This document shows positions 1 through 7,689 of a DNA stretch of 64,000 bases, piece by piece. Both the position numbers and the translations under genes were made by a program. The notes beneath the pieces were generated by a model, which did no database searches, had not been told where the DNA came from, and saw only the letters and a program-made list of their open reading frames with translations. Position 1 is the stretch's first letter; each line of letters opens with the position of its first letter. The stretch comes from Streptomyces sp. SAJ15 (GTDB lineage Bacteria > Actinomycetota > Actinomycetes > Streptomycetales > Streptomycetaceae): positions 310,001 to 374,000 of the forward strand of contig NZ_NISY01000006.1 of assembly GCF_007595705.1 (NCBI RefSeq), written 5' to 3'.

Positions 1-2
1 TG

Positions 3-107
3 ACCACCACCCGGCGCGACGGCTACTACGTCCTCTACTCCCTCGACCCCACCCGCCTCGACCAGATCGCCGCGGCTCTCGCCGGCCTCGCCACCCCTCA
101 CGACTGA
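3..107 (+). CDS. C-terminal end of an ArsR-like winged-helix regulator (partial, cut by the window edge)
   Basis: The frame opening at base 3 encodes about 34 residues before a TGA at 105-107 and has no start inside the window. The text includes RRDGYYVLYSLDP followed by a Leu/Ala-rich helix. This matches the wing strand of ArsR-type DNA-binding proteins (commonly G-R-x-V-Y-Y-S-L-D-P) and the short helix after it. ArsR proteins are small dimeric repressors that often respond to metals or redox. The remaining piece is too short to name a ligand. Nothing links it to the polyketide genes, so it is probably a flanking gene. Another winged-helix family is possible. Confidence 0.45.
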   Translation, partial: TTTRRDGYYVLYSLDPTRLDQIAAALAGLATPHD

Positions 108-210
108 CGCGGCGGCCCGAGCCCGCGAAGCATCCACCGCGCCGGGTACCACGCCTGACCACGAGTCGTGAACGTCGAAGACGACACGGCGGACGTGCTC
201 CCGAAGTCAC

Positions 211-438
211 GACCAAGCGCCACGGATCCCCCGATCTCGTCCCCTCAGCCTCCCCGAAATAAGACGCCTGATCCACCGCCTCACCAACCGCCGACCCGCA
301 CCAGTCGACCACGTTCTGCACTGGTCACACTGGCGCCGGAGAAGGCAGCACCAAGCCCGCATCTGTCACTACAAACGACGCGGTCACACCCCACCCGAAG
401 CTGCACACCCGTCACGACGCACACCGTTGCAGTACTAA
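211..438 (+). pseudogene. Transposase C-terminal remnant (IS701-like)
   Basis: In frame 1, bases 211-438 read into a TAA stop as a basic tail: PLSLPEIRRLIHRL, then WSHWRRRRQHQ and CHYKRRG. The pattern (S/T)xxEIRRL, then WSxWRRRHQ, then HYxRR, is what I recognise from the C-termini of IS701-type DDE transposases in Streptomyces. The catalytic core and the start codon are absent, and no terminal inverted repeats were identified. It is therefore a decayed fragment of an insertion sequence at the edge of the cluster. The family call is from memory of the motif; the basic W-rich tail itself is clear. Confidence 0.55.
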
Positions 439-539
439 CCCGACGCCGACGCGAACAGCCCGGCGTCGTTCCTCGCCACCGCAGCAGCCCTTCACGCCAT
501 AGACGAAGCCTTGCGTGCCGCCCGGCACGGGGTCCCCGG

Positions 540-785
540 CGGTGCCGGTTTCACGATTGCCTCGCGCGGCTCGGCCGGTTCCATCGGGCCGACGAGCAGC
601 GTGGCGCCGCGCGGCGCGGCGGCCAGGCCACGGTGCTCGGCGCACCGGCCGAAGAAGTCGGCCCGTACGGCGACGACGTGCAGCCGGCTCGCCGGCTCGC
701 GCGCGGCGAGCATCGCAACGATGAACTCCTTCCGCTCAGCGCGATTCTGACAGCGCGTGAACCGCTCCTCGAACTGATCATCCAT
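540..785 (-). pseudogene. nSTAND-type NTPase fragment
   Basis: The minus strand encodes MDDQFEERF near 785-759, then RLHVVAVRADFFGRCAEH and ATLLVGPMEP, ending near EAIVKPA. In nSTAND1 NTPases, which often sit beside kinase or WD40 domains in actinomycetes, the matching stretches are VVVDQFEELFT (Walker B region), ALRADFYGRCAEH and LLVGPMSPxELREAI. The match is close, but only about 80 residues remain. There is no P-loop upstream and no WD40 or other sensor domain downstream, and the frame runs into unrelated sequence. It is best read as a relic of a large signalling ATPase. It is unlikely to be expressed as a useful protein. Confidence 0.65.
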
Positions 786-1048
786 CAGACAGCGCCGTTC
801 GCCCCCGCCTTCGTGCTCAGTACCTCGCGGTGGGTACCGTCCGCGTCCTCATCCGGCGACAGCACCCGGATGACGGCGGGCGGCGGTGCCGCAGACGGGG
901 CGACACCGCCGTTCCCGGTGCTTCGGAAGACGGCTGCTGAACAACCGTACAGCCGCTGGAATGGCGAAGCGGTCGTGCCGCAGCGTCCCCCCGGCGAGGG
1001 AGGGAGCGCACGGGCCCGTCCGCTGACGTCTACGTGAAAGGCAGCAAC

Positions 1049-1556
1049 GTGAAAAAGATGACCAGTACCCGCGGTGTCTCGGTGTGATGGCGGCTTGTGC
1101 CGCGCTGACGCTGGCCGCGAGCGCGACGCCTGCGTTGGCCGCCACCGCGACGGAGTCCACTCCGCCCGCGGCCTCGCCGCATGCCTCCGGGTGGAGCGAG
1201 TCGAGGATGACGCCGGGCAACGCCACGGTCGTCGGCGCCACTGGGCCTGAGGCACAGACCACATGGGTGGCGGGCATGGGCTGGGGCTCATCCCCAGGGC
1301 GGAGGACGAGGTGCCCTATTTCCTGCCCACCGTGTGGGAGCGCGACGAGCTGGAACGGCACGGCGTGGAAGTCCGCTGTCGCTCCGGTGCCCCGCACCAC
1401 CAGGGACGCCTCGTTCTTCGGCGTCGACACCCGCGCCCCCGGCGATGCCTGGGCAGTGGGCTCGGCGCGGACCCGCATCGAAGACCGCAGTCACACCGAT
1501 GGGCGCTCCAGCTCCCGGCTCGGTGCTGACCGCGCGCCGGTAAACGGAGGCGAGAG
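1049..1556 (+). pseudogene. Secreted WAVG-repeat-like protein, frameshifted
   Basis: A GTG at 1049, with a purine-rich stretch (GAAAGG) about 7 bases upstream, starts VKKMTSTRGVSV and hits a TGA at once. One frame over, from 1087, a normal signal peptide continues: MAACAALTLAASATPALA, with a hydrophobic core and an AxA cleavage site. Further on, WNGTAWKS and GDAWAVGSA resemble the repeated blades of secreted streptomycete proteins that alternate WAVG and WDGTxW motifs. Between them the sensible text (AEDEVPYFLPTVWERDE) lies in yet another frame, near 1300-1350. At least two frameshifts therefore disrupt it. A terminator hairpin follows. It is probably a dead flanking gene with no role in polyketide synthesis. 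Confidence 0.5.
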
Positions 1557-1584
1557 GGGGATGGGCGGGCGGAGGGCCATCCCC
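1557..1584 (+). terminator. Hairpin terminator after the secreted-protein relic
   Basis: A perfect 8-bp inverted repeat is seen: GGGGATGG at 1557-1564 and CCATCCCC at 1577-1584, with a 12-base loop, followed by GTTTCC. It sits directly downstream of the decayed gene, where an intrinsic terminator is expected, and about 285 bases before the thioesterase start. The T-run is short, as is common in Streptomyces. I see no gene between this hairpin and base 1869. Confidence 0.55.
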
Positions 1585-1869
1585 GTTTCCGCCGGTCCCG
1601 GGTGACCGGGTGACTGTCCGGCAGGCCCCACCGGAGGCATGGTCGGTTCGCGGCGAAGGCGACCGTGCCTCTGGAAGACGTACTGCTCGAGCTGTTCCGC
1701 GCCGACCGACGCGTCGTCGAACGACGTTGCCCGGTCCCCGGCTGAGCGCCCTTCGAGCAAGAGCCTTTCAGGGCGCAACTTGATCATCGGGCGTCGGTCG
1801 GGAAAGGTGGGGGCTCGGGGGCGTCCTCGCTCGGGCGTGCCCGTCGTCGCGAAGGAACGGGGAGAGCAC

Positions 1870-2658
1870 ATGGCTGACTCGCAGGAGCTGGGACGACGCT
1901 GGATCAGGCGGTTCCACCCCGCGGCGGACAGCGACGTCACGGTGGTCTGCTTCCCGCACGCGGGCGGATCGGCCAGCTACTTCCAGCCGTTGTCCGCTCG
2001 GCTGACTCCCCGTGCCGAGGTGCTGGCACTGCAGTACCCAGGGCGTCAGGACCGCCGTTCCGAACCCCCGCTCACCAGCGTCGACGCGCTCGTGGACGGC
2101 ATCGTGGAGGTGCTGCGCGGGCAGACCGACCGGCCGATGGTGTTCTTCGGGCACAGCATGGGCGGCACCCTCGCCTTCGAGACCGCGCGCCGTATGGAGG
2201 GGGAGCTGGGCGGGCGGCTGCTGGGACTGGTCGTCTCCGGGCGTCGGTCACCCGGCAGCCCGCGCCGCGAGGCCACCGTGCATCTGCGGGACGACGCGGG
2301 GATCATCGCGGAGACACGCAAACTGCAGGGGACCGCCTCGACGCTGCTGGACGACGAGGACGTGGTGCGGATGATCGTGCCGGTGCTGCGTGCCGACTAC
2401 ACCGCGGTGGAGCGCTACGCGTACCGGCCGGGGCCGGCGCTGAGCTGCCCGCTCCATGTCTACACCGGGGACGCCGACCCACAGGTGCGCGGGGACGAAG
2501 CGCGCGGCTGGGCCGAGCACACCCGTGCCGACTTCCGGATCCGCACCTTCAGCGGCGGTCACTTCTACCTCGCCGAGCGCGGCGAGGAGGTGATCGCGGC
2601 CCTACGAGAGGACCTGGCGGGCTTCCAGGAGCGTGCCCGGACCGGCGCCGACCGCTGA
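1870..2658 (+). CDS. Type II (editing) thioesterase
   Basis: This 262-residue alpha/beta hydrolase belongs to the stand-alone thioesterase family found in PKS and NRPS clusters. These enzymes clear stalled or wrong acyl groups from carrier-protein phosphopantetheine arms. Visible marks are the N-terminal VVCFPHAGGSASYF, ALQYPGRQDR, the nucleophile elbow GHSMGG (Ser about residue 96), an acid in HVYTGDADP and the catalytic His in SGGHFYL near the C-terminus. Length is normal for the family. The reading frame is open from 1639, but the ATG at 1870 is chosen because GGGGAG lies about 6 bases upstream and homology begins there. It converges on the ligase pair, with a hairpin between them. It is unlikely to be the chain-releasing thioesterase, which is normally fused to the last module. 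Confidence 0.9.
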   Translation: MADSQELGRRWIRRFHPAADSDVTVVCFPHAGGSASYFQPLSARLTPRAEVLALQYPGRQDRRSEPPLTSVDALVDGIVEVLRGQTDRPMVFFGHSMGGTLAFETARRMEGELGGRLLGLVVSGRRSPGSPRREATVHLRDDAGIIAETRKLQGTASTLLDDEDVVRMIVPVLRADYTAVERYAYRPGPALSCPLHVYTGDADPQVRGDEARGWAEHTRADFRIRTFSGGHFYLAERGEEVIAALREDLAGFQERARTGADR

Positions 2659-2659
2659 C

Positions 2660-2695
2660 CCGGTCGGGACCGGTGCCCGCACCGGTCGGGACCGG
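2660..2695. terminator. Nested inverted repeats between convergent genes
   Basis: Two copies of the palindrome CCGGTCGGGACCGG occur at 2660-2673 and 2682-2695. Between them GACCGGTGC (2668-2676) and GCACCGGTC (2679-2687) form a perfect 9-bp stem with almost no loop. The element starts two bases after the thioesterase stop and about 65 bases from the end of the ligase gene on the other strand. It fits a bidirectional terminator. There is no T-tract. Confidence 0.5.
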
Positions 2696-2761
2696 CCCGC
2701 ACCGGTCGGCCAGCGCGGGCACGCACGGTCGGCGCGGGCGGCGACGTCGTGTGTCCTGTCG

Positions 2762-4312
2762 TCAGCGGCGGTCGGCGAAGCGGGCCACGAGTTCCCGTTT
2801 CAGCACCTTGCCACTCGGCCCGAGTGGGAAGTCCTCGACGAACTCCACCAGGCGCGGGTACTTGTGCCCGGCGACCCGCTCCCTGCTCCAGGACACGATG
2901 TCAGCGGCCAGGCCCGCGTCCGGGACAGCGTCCGGCCGGGTTCGTACCACTGCGCACACCTCCTCGCCGTACCTGTCGTCGGGGACGCCGATGACGGCGA
3001 CCTCGGCGACGGCCGGGTGGCGCATGAGCACGTCCTCGACCTCGCGCGGATAGACGTTGTAGCCGCCACGCAGCACCATGTCCTTCATCCGATCGACGAG
3101 GGTCAGGTATCCGTCGGCGTCCTTCACCCCCAGGTCGCCCGAGCGGAACCAGCCGTCGACCAGCACTGCCGCGGTGGCCTCCGGCTGGTTGAGGTAGCCG
3201 GCCATGACGTTGTGGCCCCGTATGACGACCTCCCCGATCTCGCCGGCCGGCAGCAGCTCGATGCGGTCCTTGACGTCGGCCGCGGCGATCTCCGCCTCGA
3301 CGCCCCAGATGGGACGCCCCACGGTGCCGGGCCGGCGCGGCCATGCCTTCTGGTTGTACGCCACCACCGGTGACGTCTCCGTAAGGCCGTACCCCTCGTA
3401 GATCGGGCAGCCGTAGACCTCCTGGAAGTCCTCCAGCACCTTGACCGGCAGGGCCGAGCCGCCGGAGAAGGCGCGGTCGAGGGCGGGGCGCCGGCCGTCG
3501 TCGACGGCGGCGTCCAGGAGGGCGAGGTACATGGTCGGGACGCCCATGAACACGGTGCAGCCTTCGGTGACCATGAGGTCGAGTGCGGCGAGGCCGTCGA
3601 AGCGGCTCATGAGCACCAGGGTGCCGCCGGCCAGGAAGCAGGCGCTCATACCGCAGGTCTGACCGAAGGTGTGGAACAGCGGCAGACAGCCGAGCAGCAC
3701 GTCGTCGGGGCCCAGGTCGAACGGCGAGCGCATCGTGGTGCTGATGTTCATCACCAGGTTGAGCTGGGTGATCATCGCGCCCTTGGGCCGGCCGGTGGTA
3801 CCCGAGGTGTACAGCACCAGGGCCAGGTCGTCGGGCGTGCGTGGGACCAGCCGGTCCAGGGGTTCCGCCCGCTCGGCCAGGACGTCCAGGCGGGGCGGGG
3901 CGCCGACGCCGTCGGTGCCCTCCCGCGCCAGGACGGTGAGCAGCGGAACCCCGGCCACCGCCGCCGCCTCGGCGCCCTGCGTCAGCATCGGGCCGGCGCA
4001 CACCAGGGCCCGCGCCTCGGAGTCGCGCAGGACATGGACGATCTCCTCGGCGCGCAGCAGACCGTGCACCGGTACCGCCACGGCGCCGAGCGCCAGCACG
4101 CCGTAGTACACCATCGGGAAGTGCGGTGTGTTGGGCAGCAGCAGGGCGATGCGGTCGCCGGGGCGCACACCGTGCTCTCGCAGCACCGTCGCGTACCGGC
4201 GGGTGGCCTGCCACAACTCGGCGTAGGTGAACCGCTCGGAGCCGAAGACGAGCGCCGGGTGGTCGGGGCGTCGCTCCGCGGACTCGGCGAGGACGGACGC
4301 GGCCGTCAGCAT
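2762..4312 (-). CDS. Acyl-CoA ligase (FadD-like, ANL superfamily), putative C5N-pathway ligase
   Basis: This 516-residue adenylate-forming enzyme activates a carboxylic acid with ATP and transfers it to CoA. The P-loop LYTSGTTGRPKG is near residue 170. YGLTETSP, WFRSGDLG, the hinge region KDMVLRGGYNVYPREVE and the C-terminal catalytic lysine in GPSGKVLKREL follow in order, so both domains look complete. Its start overlaps the stop of the upstream ligase gene (TGATG at 4314-4310), which implies translational coupling. With an ALAS gene close by, the likeliest substrate is 5-aminolevulinate, whose CoA ester cyclises to C5N in manumycin-type pathways. That assignment is inference: the sequence shows only the ligase fold. 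It could instead activate the polyketide acid or a starter acid. Confidence 0.85.
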   Translation of the reverse strand: MLTAASVLAESAERRPDHPALVFGSERFTYAELWQATRRYATVLREHGVRPGDRIALLLPNTPHFPMVYYGVLALGAVAVPVHGLLRAEEIVHVLRDSEARALVCAGPMLTQGAEAAAVAGVPLLTVLAREGTDGVGAPPRLDVLAERAEPLDRLVPRTPDDLALVLYTSGTTGRPKGAMITQLNLVMNISTTMRSPFDLGPDDVLLGCLPLFHTFGQTCGMSACFLAGGTLVLMSRFDGLAALDLMVTEGCTVFMGVPTMYLALLDAAVDDGRRPALDRAFSGGSALPVKVLEDFQEVYGCPIYEGYGLTETSPVVAYNQKAWPRRPGTVGRPIWGVEAEIAAADVKDRIELLPAGEIGEVVIRGHNVMAGYLNQPEATAAVLVDGWFRSGDLGVKDADGYLTLVDRMKDMVLRGGYNVYPREVEDVLMRHPAVAEVAVIGVPDDRYGEEVCAVVRTRPDAVPDAGLAADIVSWSRERVAGHKYPRLVEFVEDFPLGPSGKVLKRELVARFADRR

Positions 4313-5856
4313 CAGGCCGTGCCTGTGTGGAGCGCGGCCAGCGCCTGCTTGTCCGGCTTGCCCGCGCCAGTGAGGGGCAGGGTGTCATGGAAGGTGACCA
4401 CGGCGGGCACATGCTTGGGCGACAGCTCGGCGGCGACGTGGCCGATCAGTGTGCCGGCGCCGGCGTTCGCGCCCGGTCGGAGCACGACGGCGGCGTGGAT
4501 GTGCTCCACGCGGTCGTCGTCCACCACGCAGTACACGGCGGCCTGGGCGACCTCCGGATGGGTCAGCAGCGCGTTCTCCACGTCCGTGGGGTGGACCCGG
4601 ATGCCATTGGTCTTCATCACCTCGCCCAGCCGGCCGTGCAGGCGCAGACGCCCCTTCTCGTCGAGGGAACCGAGGTCGCCGGTGTGCGTCCAGCCGTCGC
4701 GGACGGTCGCCGCGGTCAACTCCGGGTCGCCCCAGTAGCCGAGCATGGCGAAGGGGGTGCGCACGCACACCTCGCCGACCTCGCCGGGGGCGAGGTCACG
4801 GTGGTCGTCCACGTCGCGGATGCGCACCTCGGCGGTCAGGCGCCCGACGGTGGCGCGCATGTCGGGGTCGAGGTGGTCCGGTGGGGTCAGCACGCTGATG
4901 CCGCTGGTCTCGGTCGTGCCGTAGAACTGCAGGAGCACCGGGCCGAACGCCTCGACCGCCTCGGCCAGCCGGGCCGGCGCGGCGGGGCAGCCGCCGTAGG
5001 AGATGATCCTGATGCTGGACCGGTCGGTGGTGGCGAGGTCCGGGTGGTCGACCAGCATGTACAGCTGCGGCGGCGTGAGGGTGAGCGCGGAGACGCGATG
5101 CCGTTCGACCGCGCGCAGCACCTCGCCCGGTTCGAACCCGTCGTGCAGGACGACCGTTCCGCCCGAGGCGAGGGCGAGGTCGACACCGGAGCCATTGGAG
5201 TGACTCACCGGCAGCGTCGCCAGGAACACCACGGGTTCCGGGGACTGCAGGCCCGCCTGGAGGTAGAGGCTGCGCACGCGGTATGGCAGGGTGACGCCCT
5301 TGGGCTTGCCGCTGGTACCGCTGGTGTAGAGCACCACGGCCGGCTGTTCGGGGTCGGCCTCGACGGCGCTGAGATCGAATGAGTCCGGGTCGCCCGCCGA
5401 CAGGTCCAGGACGTCGGGGCCGAGGGCGTCGAGCGAGGCGAGGCGGGGCGGCTCGGGCAGCCGCGCGCACAGCTCGCGGGCCGCGTCGGCGTTCTCCTTG
5501 TCGACGGCGAGGAACGTCGCCCCGGTCGCCGCGAGGATCTCGCGCCGTGCGGTGGCGGCCAACTGGTCGGTGGGATCCACCGCGTTCGTGGAGTGCAGGT
5601 GCACGACGGTAGCCCCGGCGAGATTGGCCGCATAGCGCAGAGTCACGGTCGCCGGACTATTGGTGACGGTCAGAATCGCCACAATCGGAGTTTCATCTTC
5701 CGTGGCGTGCCGGCGCAGCATTTCCGCCGCGGCGAGAACCGTCCGGGAGAACTGGCCCGCGGTGAGCTCCTCGCCTTCCCGCCACAGGGCGATGCGGTCG
5801 GGGTCGGACGCCAACGCCTCCAGTACCCGGCGGGCGTAATTCTCGTTCGAAGTCAC
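4312..5856 (-). CDS. ANL-superfamily adenylating enzyme, candidate amide synthetase for C5N attachment
   Basis: About 514 residues with complete ANL motifs: LYTSGTSGKPKG (P-loop), QFYGTTETSG, WTHTGDLG, GRLGEVMKTNGIRVHP and a C-terminal lysine in LTGAGKPDKQ. The frame is open to a GTG at 5907. The GTG at 5856 is preferred because a GTGGAG ribosome site lies about 6 bases upstream and the protein then starts VTSNENYARRVL. In C5N pathways three proteins act together: ALAS, an acyl-CoA ligase and an ANL-type amide synthetase that joins C5N to a carboxylic acid. Two ANL genes in one coupled unit facing an ALAS fit this set. Which of the two is the synthetase cannot be settled from sequence alone. 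This one is my choice because the other is the more typical FadD. Confidence 0.8.
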   Translation of the reverse strand: MTSNENYARRVLEALASDPDRIALWREGEELTAGQFSRTVLAAAEMLRRHATEDETPIVAILTVTNSPATVTLRYAANLAGATVVHLHSTNAVDPTDQLAATARREILAATGATFLAVDKENADAARELCARLPEPPRLASLDALGPDVLDLSAGDPDSFDLSAVEADPEQPAVVLYTSGTSGKPKGVTLPYRVRSLYLQAGLQSPEPVVFLATLPVSHSNGSGVDLALASGGTVVLHDGFEPGEVLRAVERHRVSALTLTPPQLYMLVDHPDLATTDRSSIRIISYGGCPAAPARLAEAVEAFGPVLLQFYGTTETSGISVLTPPDHLDPDMRATVGRLTAEVRIRDVDDHRDLAPGEVGEVCVRTPFAMLGYWGDPELTAATVRDGWTHTGDLGSLDEKGRLRLHGRLGEVMKTNGIRVHPTDVENALLTHPEVAQAAVYCVVDDDRVEHIHAAVVLRPGANAGAGTLIGHVAAELSPKHVPAVVTFHDTLPLTGAGKPDKQALAALHTGTA

Positions 5857-6215
5857 CGAAACTCCACTTCGCAGCGCATTTTGGTCGGAGCAGGATTGCA
5901 TGATCACGTGAGCGAGGCAACCATGTGTGAAGTGCTGTCAGTTTTCCCACACTCGGGTCGAGTTGCGGTTTGTGATCCGAATAGGCGTCCCCACAGGAGG
6001 GGTTGGACGCCCTCGACGGGCAGATGATATACAGACGCTACTTCCCCGTGCCTCCTCGAAATCGAGGACGGCGAGCCGCTGGTCCCCGCACGATTCCACG
6101 GGTGACGCGTCCATTCGGGGTGGCCGGAAGCCGGCCTTAGCCGCGCGGTCTCACCTCAGAACCACACAGTCGCCTGTACGTGCACGTGGCCTCAGTCAGC
6201 CCGAAAGCGAAGCGA
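5857..6215. promoter_or_regulatory. Divergent intergenic region between the ligase operon and ALAS
   Basis: This 359-base gap lies between two divergent genes, so both promoters should be here. On the plus strand TTGGAC (6003-6008) and TATACA (6028-6033) could be -35 and -10 boxes, but the 19-base spacing is poor. On the minus-strand side a TCACGTGA palindrome lies at 5904-5911 and a 5-3-5 inverted repeat at 5951-5963. I see no coding signal. The 39 bases just before the chosen ALAS start are open in frame back to a GTG at 6180. Confidence 0.45.
5951..5963. promoter_or_regulatory. Candidate operator, perfect inverted repeat
   Basis: ACTCG, three bases, then CGAGT form a perfect dyad about 95 bases upstream of the ligase start and 250 upstream of ALAS. 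Such short dyads between divergent genes are often sites for dimeric regulators. No regulator gene is present in the window apart from the ArsR tail, so the partner is unknown. A chance occurrence is possible. Confidence 0.3.
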
Positions 6216-7448
6216 GTGAACGTGACGACCCAATATCTGGACCTCTTTTCACGCCTCATCGAAGGCTCTGACGGCGGAAAGAGGGAGTTCCTGGAGATCG
6301 GCAGGCTCGCCGGGAGGTTCCCCGCGGCCAGCCTGCGGGACAGCGAGGGCACGGACGGCATCAACGTCTGGTGCAGCAACGACTACCTCGGCATGGGCCA
6401 GCACCCGGCGGTGCTCGCCGCGATGAAGGAAGCCGTCGACAAGTACGGTGCGGGCGCGGGCGGTTCCCGCAACATCGGCGGCACCAACCACTACCACGTG
6501 CTGCTGGAGAAGGAACTCGCCGCGCTCCACGGCAAGGACGACGCCCTCCTGTTCACGTCGGGCTACACCGCCAACGACGGCGCGCTGTCCGTCATCGCCG
6601 GACGCATGGAGGGGTGCGTGGTCTTCTCCGACGCGCTCAACCACGCCTCCATCATCGACGGCCTGCGCCACAGCCGCGCCGAGAAGCGGATCTTCCGCCA
6701 CAATGACGCCGCCCACTTGGAAGAACTGCTCGCGGCGGCCGACCCGGACGTGCCCAAGCTCATCGTCGCCGAGTCCGTGTACTCGATGAACGGCGACATC
6801 GCCCCGCTGCCCGAGATCGCCGACATCGCCAAGCGCTACGGGGCGATGACCTACCTCGACGAGGTGCACGCGGTGGGCATGTACGGCCCCGAGGGTGCCG
6901 GCATCGCCGCCCGACAGGGCATCGCGGACGACTTCACCGTCATCATGGGCACCCTCGCCAAGGGCTTCGGCACCACCGGGGGGTACATCGCCGGCCCCGC
7001 CGAGGTGATCGAGGCGGTGCGCATGTTCTCCCGCTCCTTCATCTTCACCACCGCCCTGCCGCCCGCCGTGGCCGCCGCCGCCCTGGCCGCCGTGCGCCAT
7101 CTGCGGTCCTCCGACGCCGAGCGCGAACAACTGTGGTCAAACGCACAGTTGATGCATGGGCTGCTGAACGAACGGCGCATTCCCTTCATTTCGGATCAGA
7201 CGCACATCGTGTCCGTCCTGGTGCGGGACGAGGCTCTGTGCAAGCACATGTCCGCCCTGTTGCTCGACCGGCATGGGATCTACGTGCAGGCGATCAACGC
7301 CCCGAGCGTGCGGGTCGGCGAGGAGATCCTGCGGGTCGCGCCGGGCGCCGTGCACACCGCCGACGACGTGCGCGGATTCGTCGACGCTCTGGACCAGGTC
7401 TGGGAGCAACTCGGCGCCGAGCGGCTGCCGTACGCTACCGCCGAATGA
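6216..7448 (+). CDS. hemA: 5-aminolevulinate synthase (C5N-type ALAS)
   Basis: About 410 residues of a PLP-dependent alpha-oxoamine synthase that condenses glycine with succinyl-CoA to 5-aminolevulinate. Visible motifs are WCSNDYLGMG near residue 50, GAGAGGSRNIGGT, the cofactor-stacking His in DALNHASI, YLDEVHAVG with the pyridine-nitrogen Asp, and the Schiff-base lysine in GTLAKGFGTTGGYIAG. Length is normal. Actinomycetes make heme precursors from glutamyl-tRNA, so an ALAS in a secondary-metabolite cluster is known to feed the C5N ring of manumycin-, asukamycin- and bafilomycin B1-type compounds. The start is uncertain: the frame is open from a GTG at 6180, and GTGs at 6216 and 6222 fit homologues that begin just before YLDLFSRL. 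Ribosome-site support is weak for all three. Confidence 0.93.
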   Translation: MNVTTQYLDLFSRLIEGSDGGKREFLEIGRLAGRFPAASLRDSEGTDGINVWCSNDYLGMGQHPAVLAAMKEAVDKYGAGAGGSRNIGGTNHYHVLLEKELAALHGKDDALLFTSGYTANDGALSVIAGRMEGCVVFSDALNHASIIDGLRHSRAEKRIFRHNDAAHLEELLAAADPDVPKLIVAESVYSMNGDIAPLPEIADIAKRYGAMTYLDEVHAVGMYGPEGAGIAARQGIADDFTVIMGTLAKGFGTTGGYIAGPAEVIEAVRMFSRSFIFTTALPPAVAAAALAAVRHLRSSDAEREQLWSNAQLMHGLLNERRIPFISDQTHIVSVLVRDEALCKHMSALLLDRHGIYVQAINAPSVRVGEEILRVAPGAVHTADDVRGFVDALDQVWEQLGAERLPYATAE

Positions 7449-7518
7449 TCTTGAGCGTATAAACTCTCAGCCGTGGCGCCGTGTTGACCCACCGTCAGCG
7501 TTCTCAGCAGGAACTTGC

Positions 7519-7548
7519 TTGACATGAGATCGCTGGCGGGGGTTGGAT
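7519..7548 (+). promoter_or_regulatory. Promoter for the discrete acyltransferase and probably the PKS operon
   Basis: A consensus -35 TTGACA lies at 7519-7524. After 18 bases TTGGAT at 7543-7548 matches the -10 of streptomycete vegetative (HrdB-type) promoters at five of six positions of TAGGAT. Transcription would start near 7555, leaving a leader of about 135 bases before the GTG at 7690. All following genes are on the same strand, so it may drive a very long operon. Confidence 0.6.
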
Positions 7549-7574
7549 GAAATTGCCGCACGGCTAAGCGACTC

Positions 7575-7593
7575 GCGGGTACATGTGACCCGC
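7575..7593 (+). promoter_or_regulatory. Leader hairpin between promoter and acyltransferase
   Basis: GCGGGT (7575-7580) and ACCCGC (7588-7593) form a perfect 6-bp stem around the 7-base loop ACATGTG. It lies just downstream of the expected transcription start. It could be a 5'-end stabilising hairpin or an operator. It does not look like a known riboswitch. Confidence 0.35.
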
Positions 7594-7689
7594 AAGAAGT
7601 GACGGGGCCCACAGGGGAGTCTCGTCCGCGATCCCGCTATGCGGTGTTTGCCCACCCCTTAACGGGAAGGGCTGGAACGGGGGTTCTGA

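Noticed and set aside
168..1037. 289-codon plus-strand frame
   Set aside because: Pro/Arg/Ser-rich with no motif. It overlaps a transposase tail in another frame and an nSTAND fragment on the other strand.
785..1478. Minus-strand frames opposite the secreted-protein relic
   Set aside because: The plus strand has a signal peptide and WAVG-like motifs there. The minus-strand text is low complexity and matches nothing I know.
1639..1869. Upstream extension of the thioesterase frame
   Set aside because: The added 77 residues are Arg/Ser-rich and unlike thioesterases. A good ribosome site sits before the ATG at 1870.
5857..5907. GTG at 5907 as the start of the second ligase
   Set aside because: The ribosome site is better placed for the GTG at 5856, and the extra residues (IMQSCSDQNALRSG) do not resemble the family.
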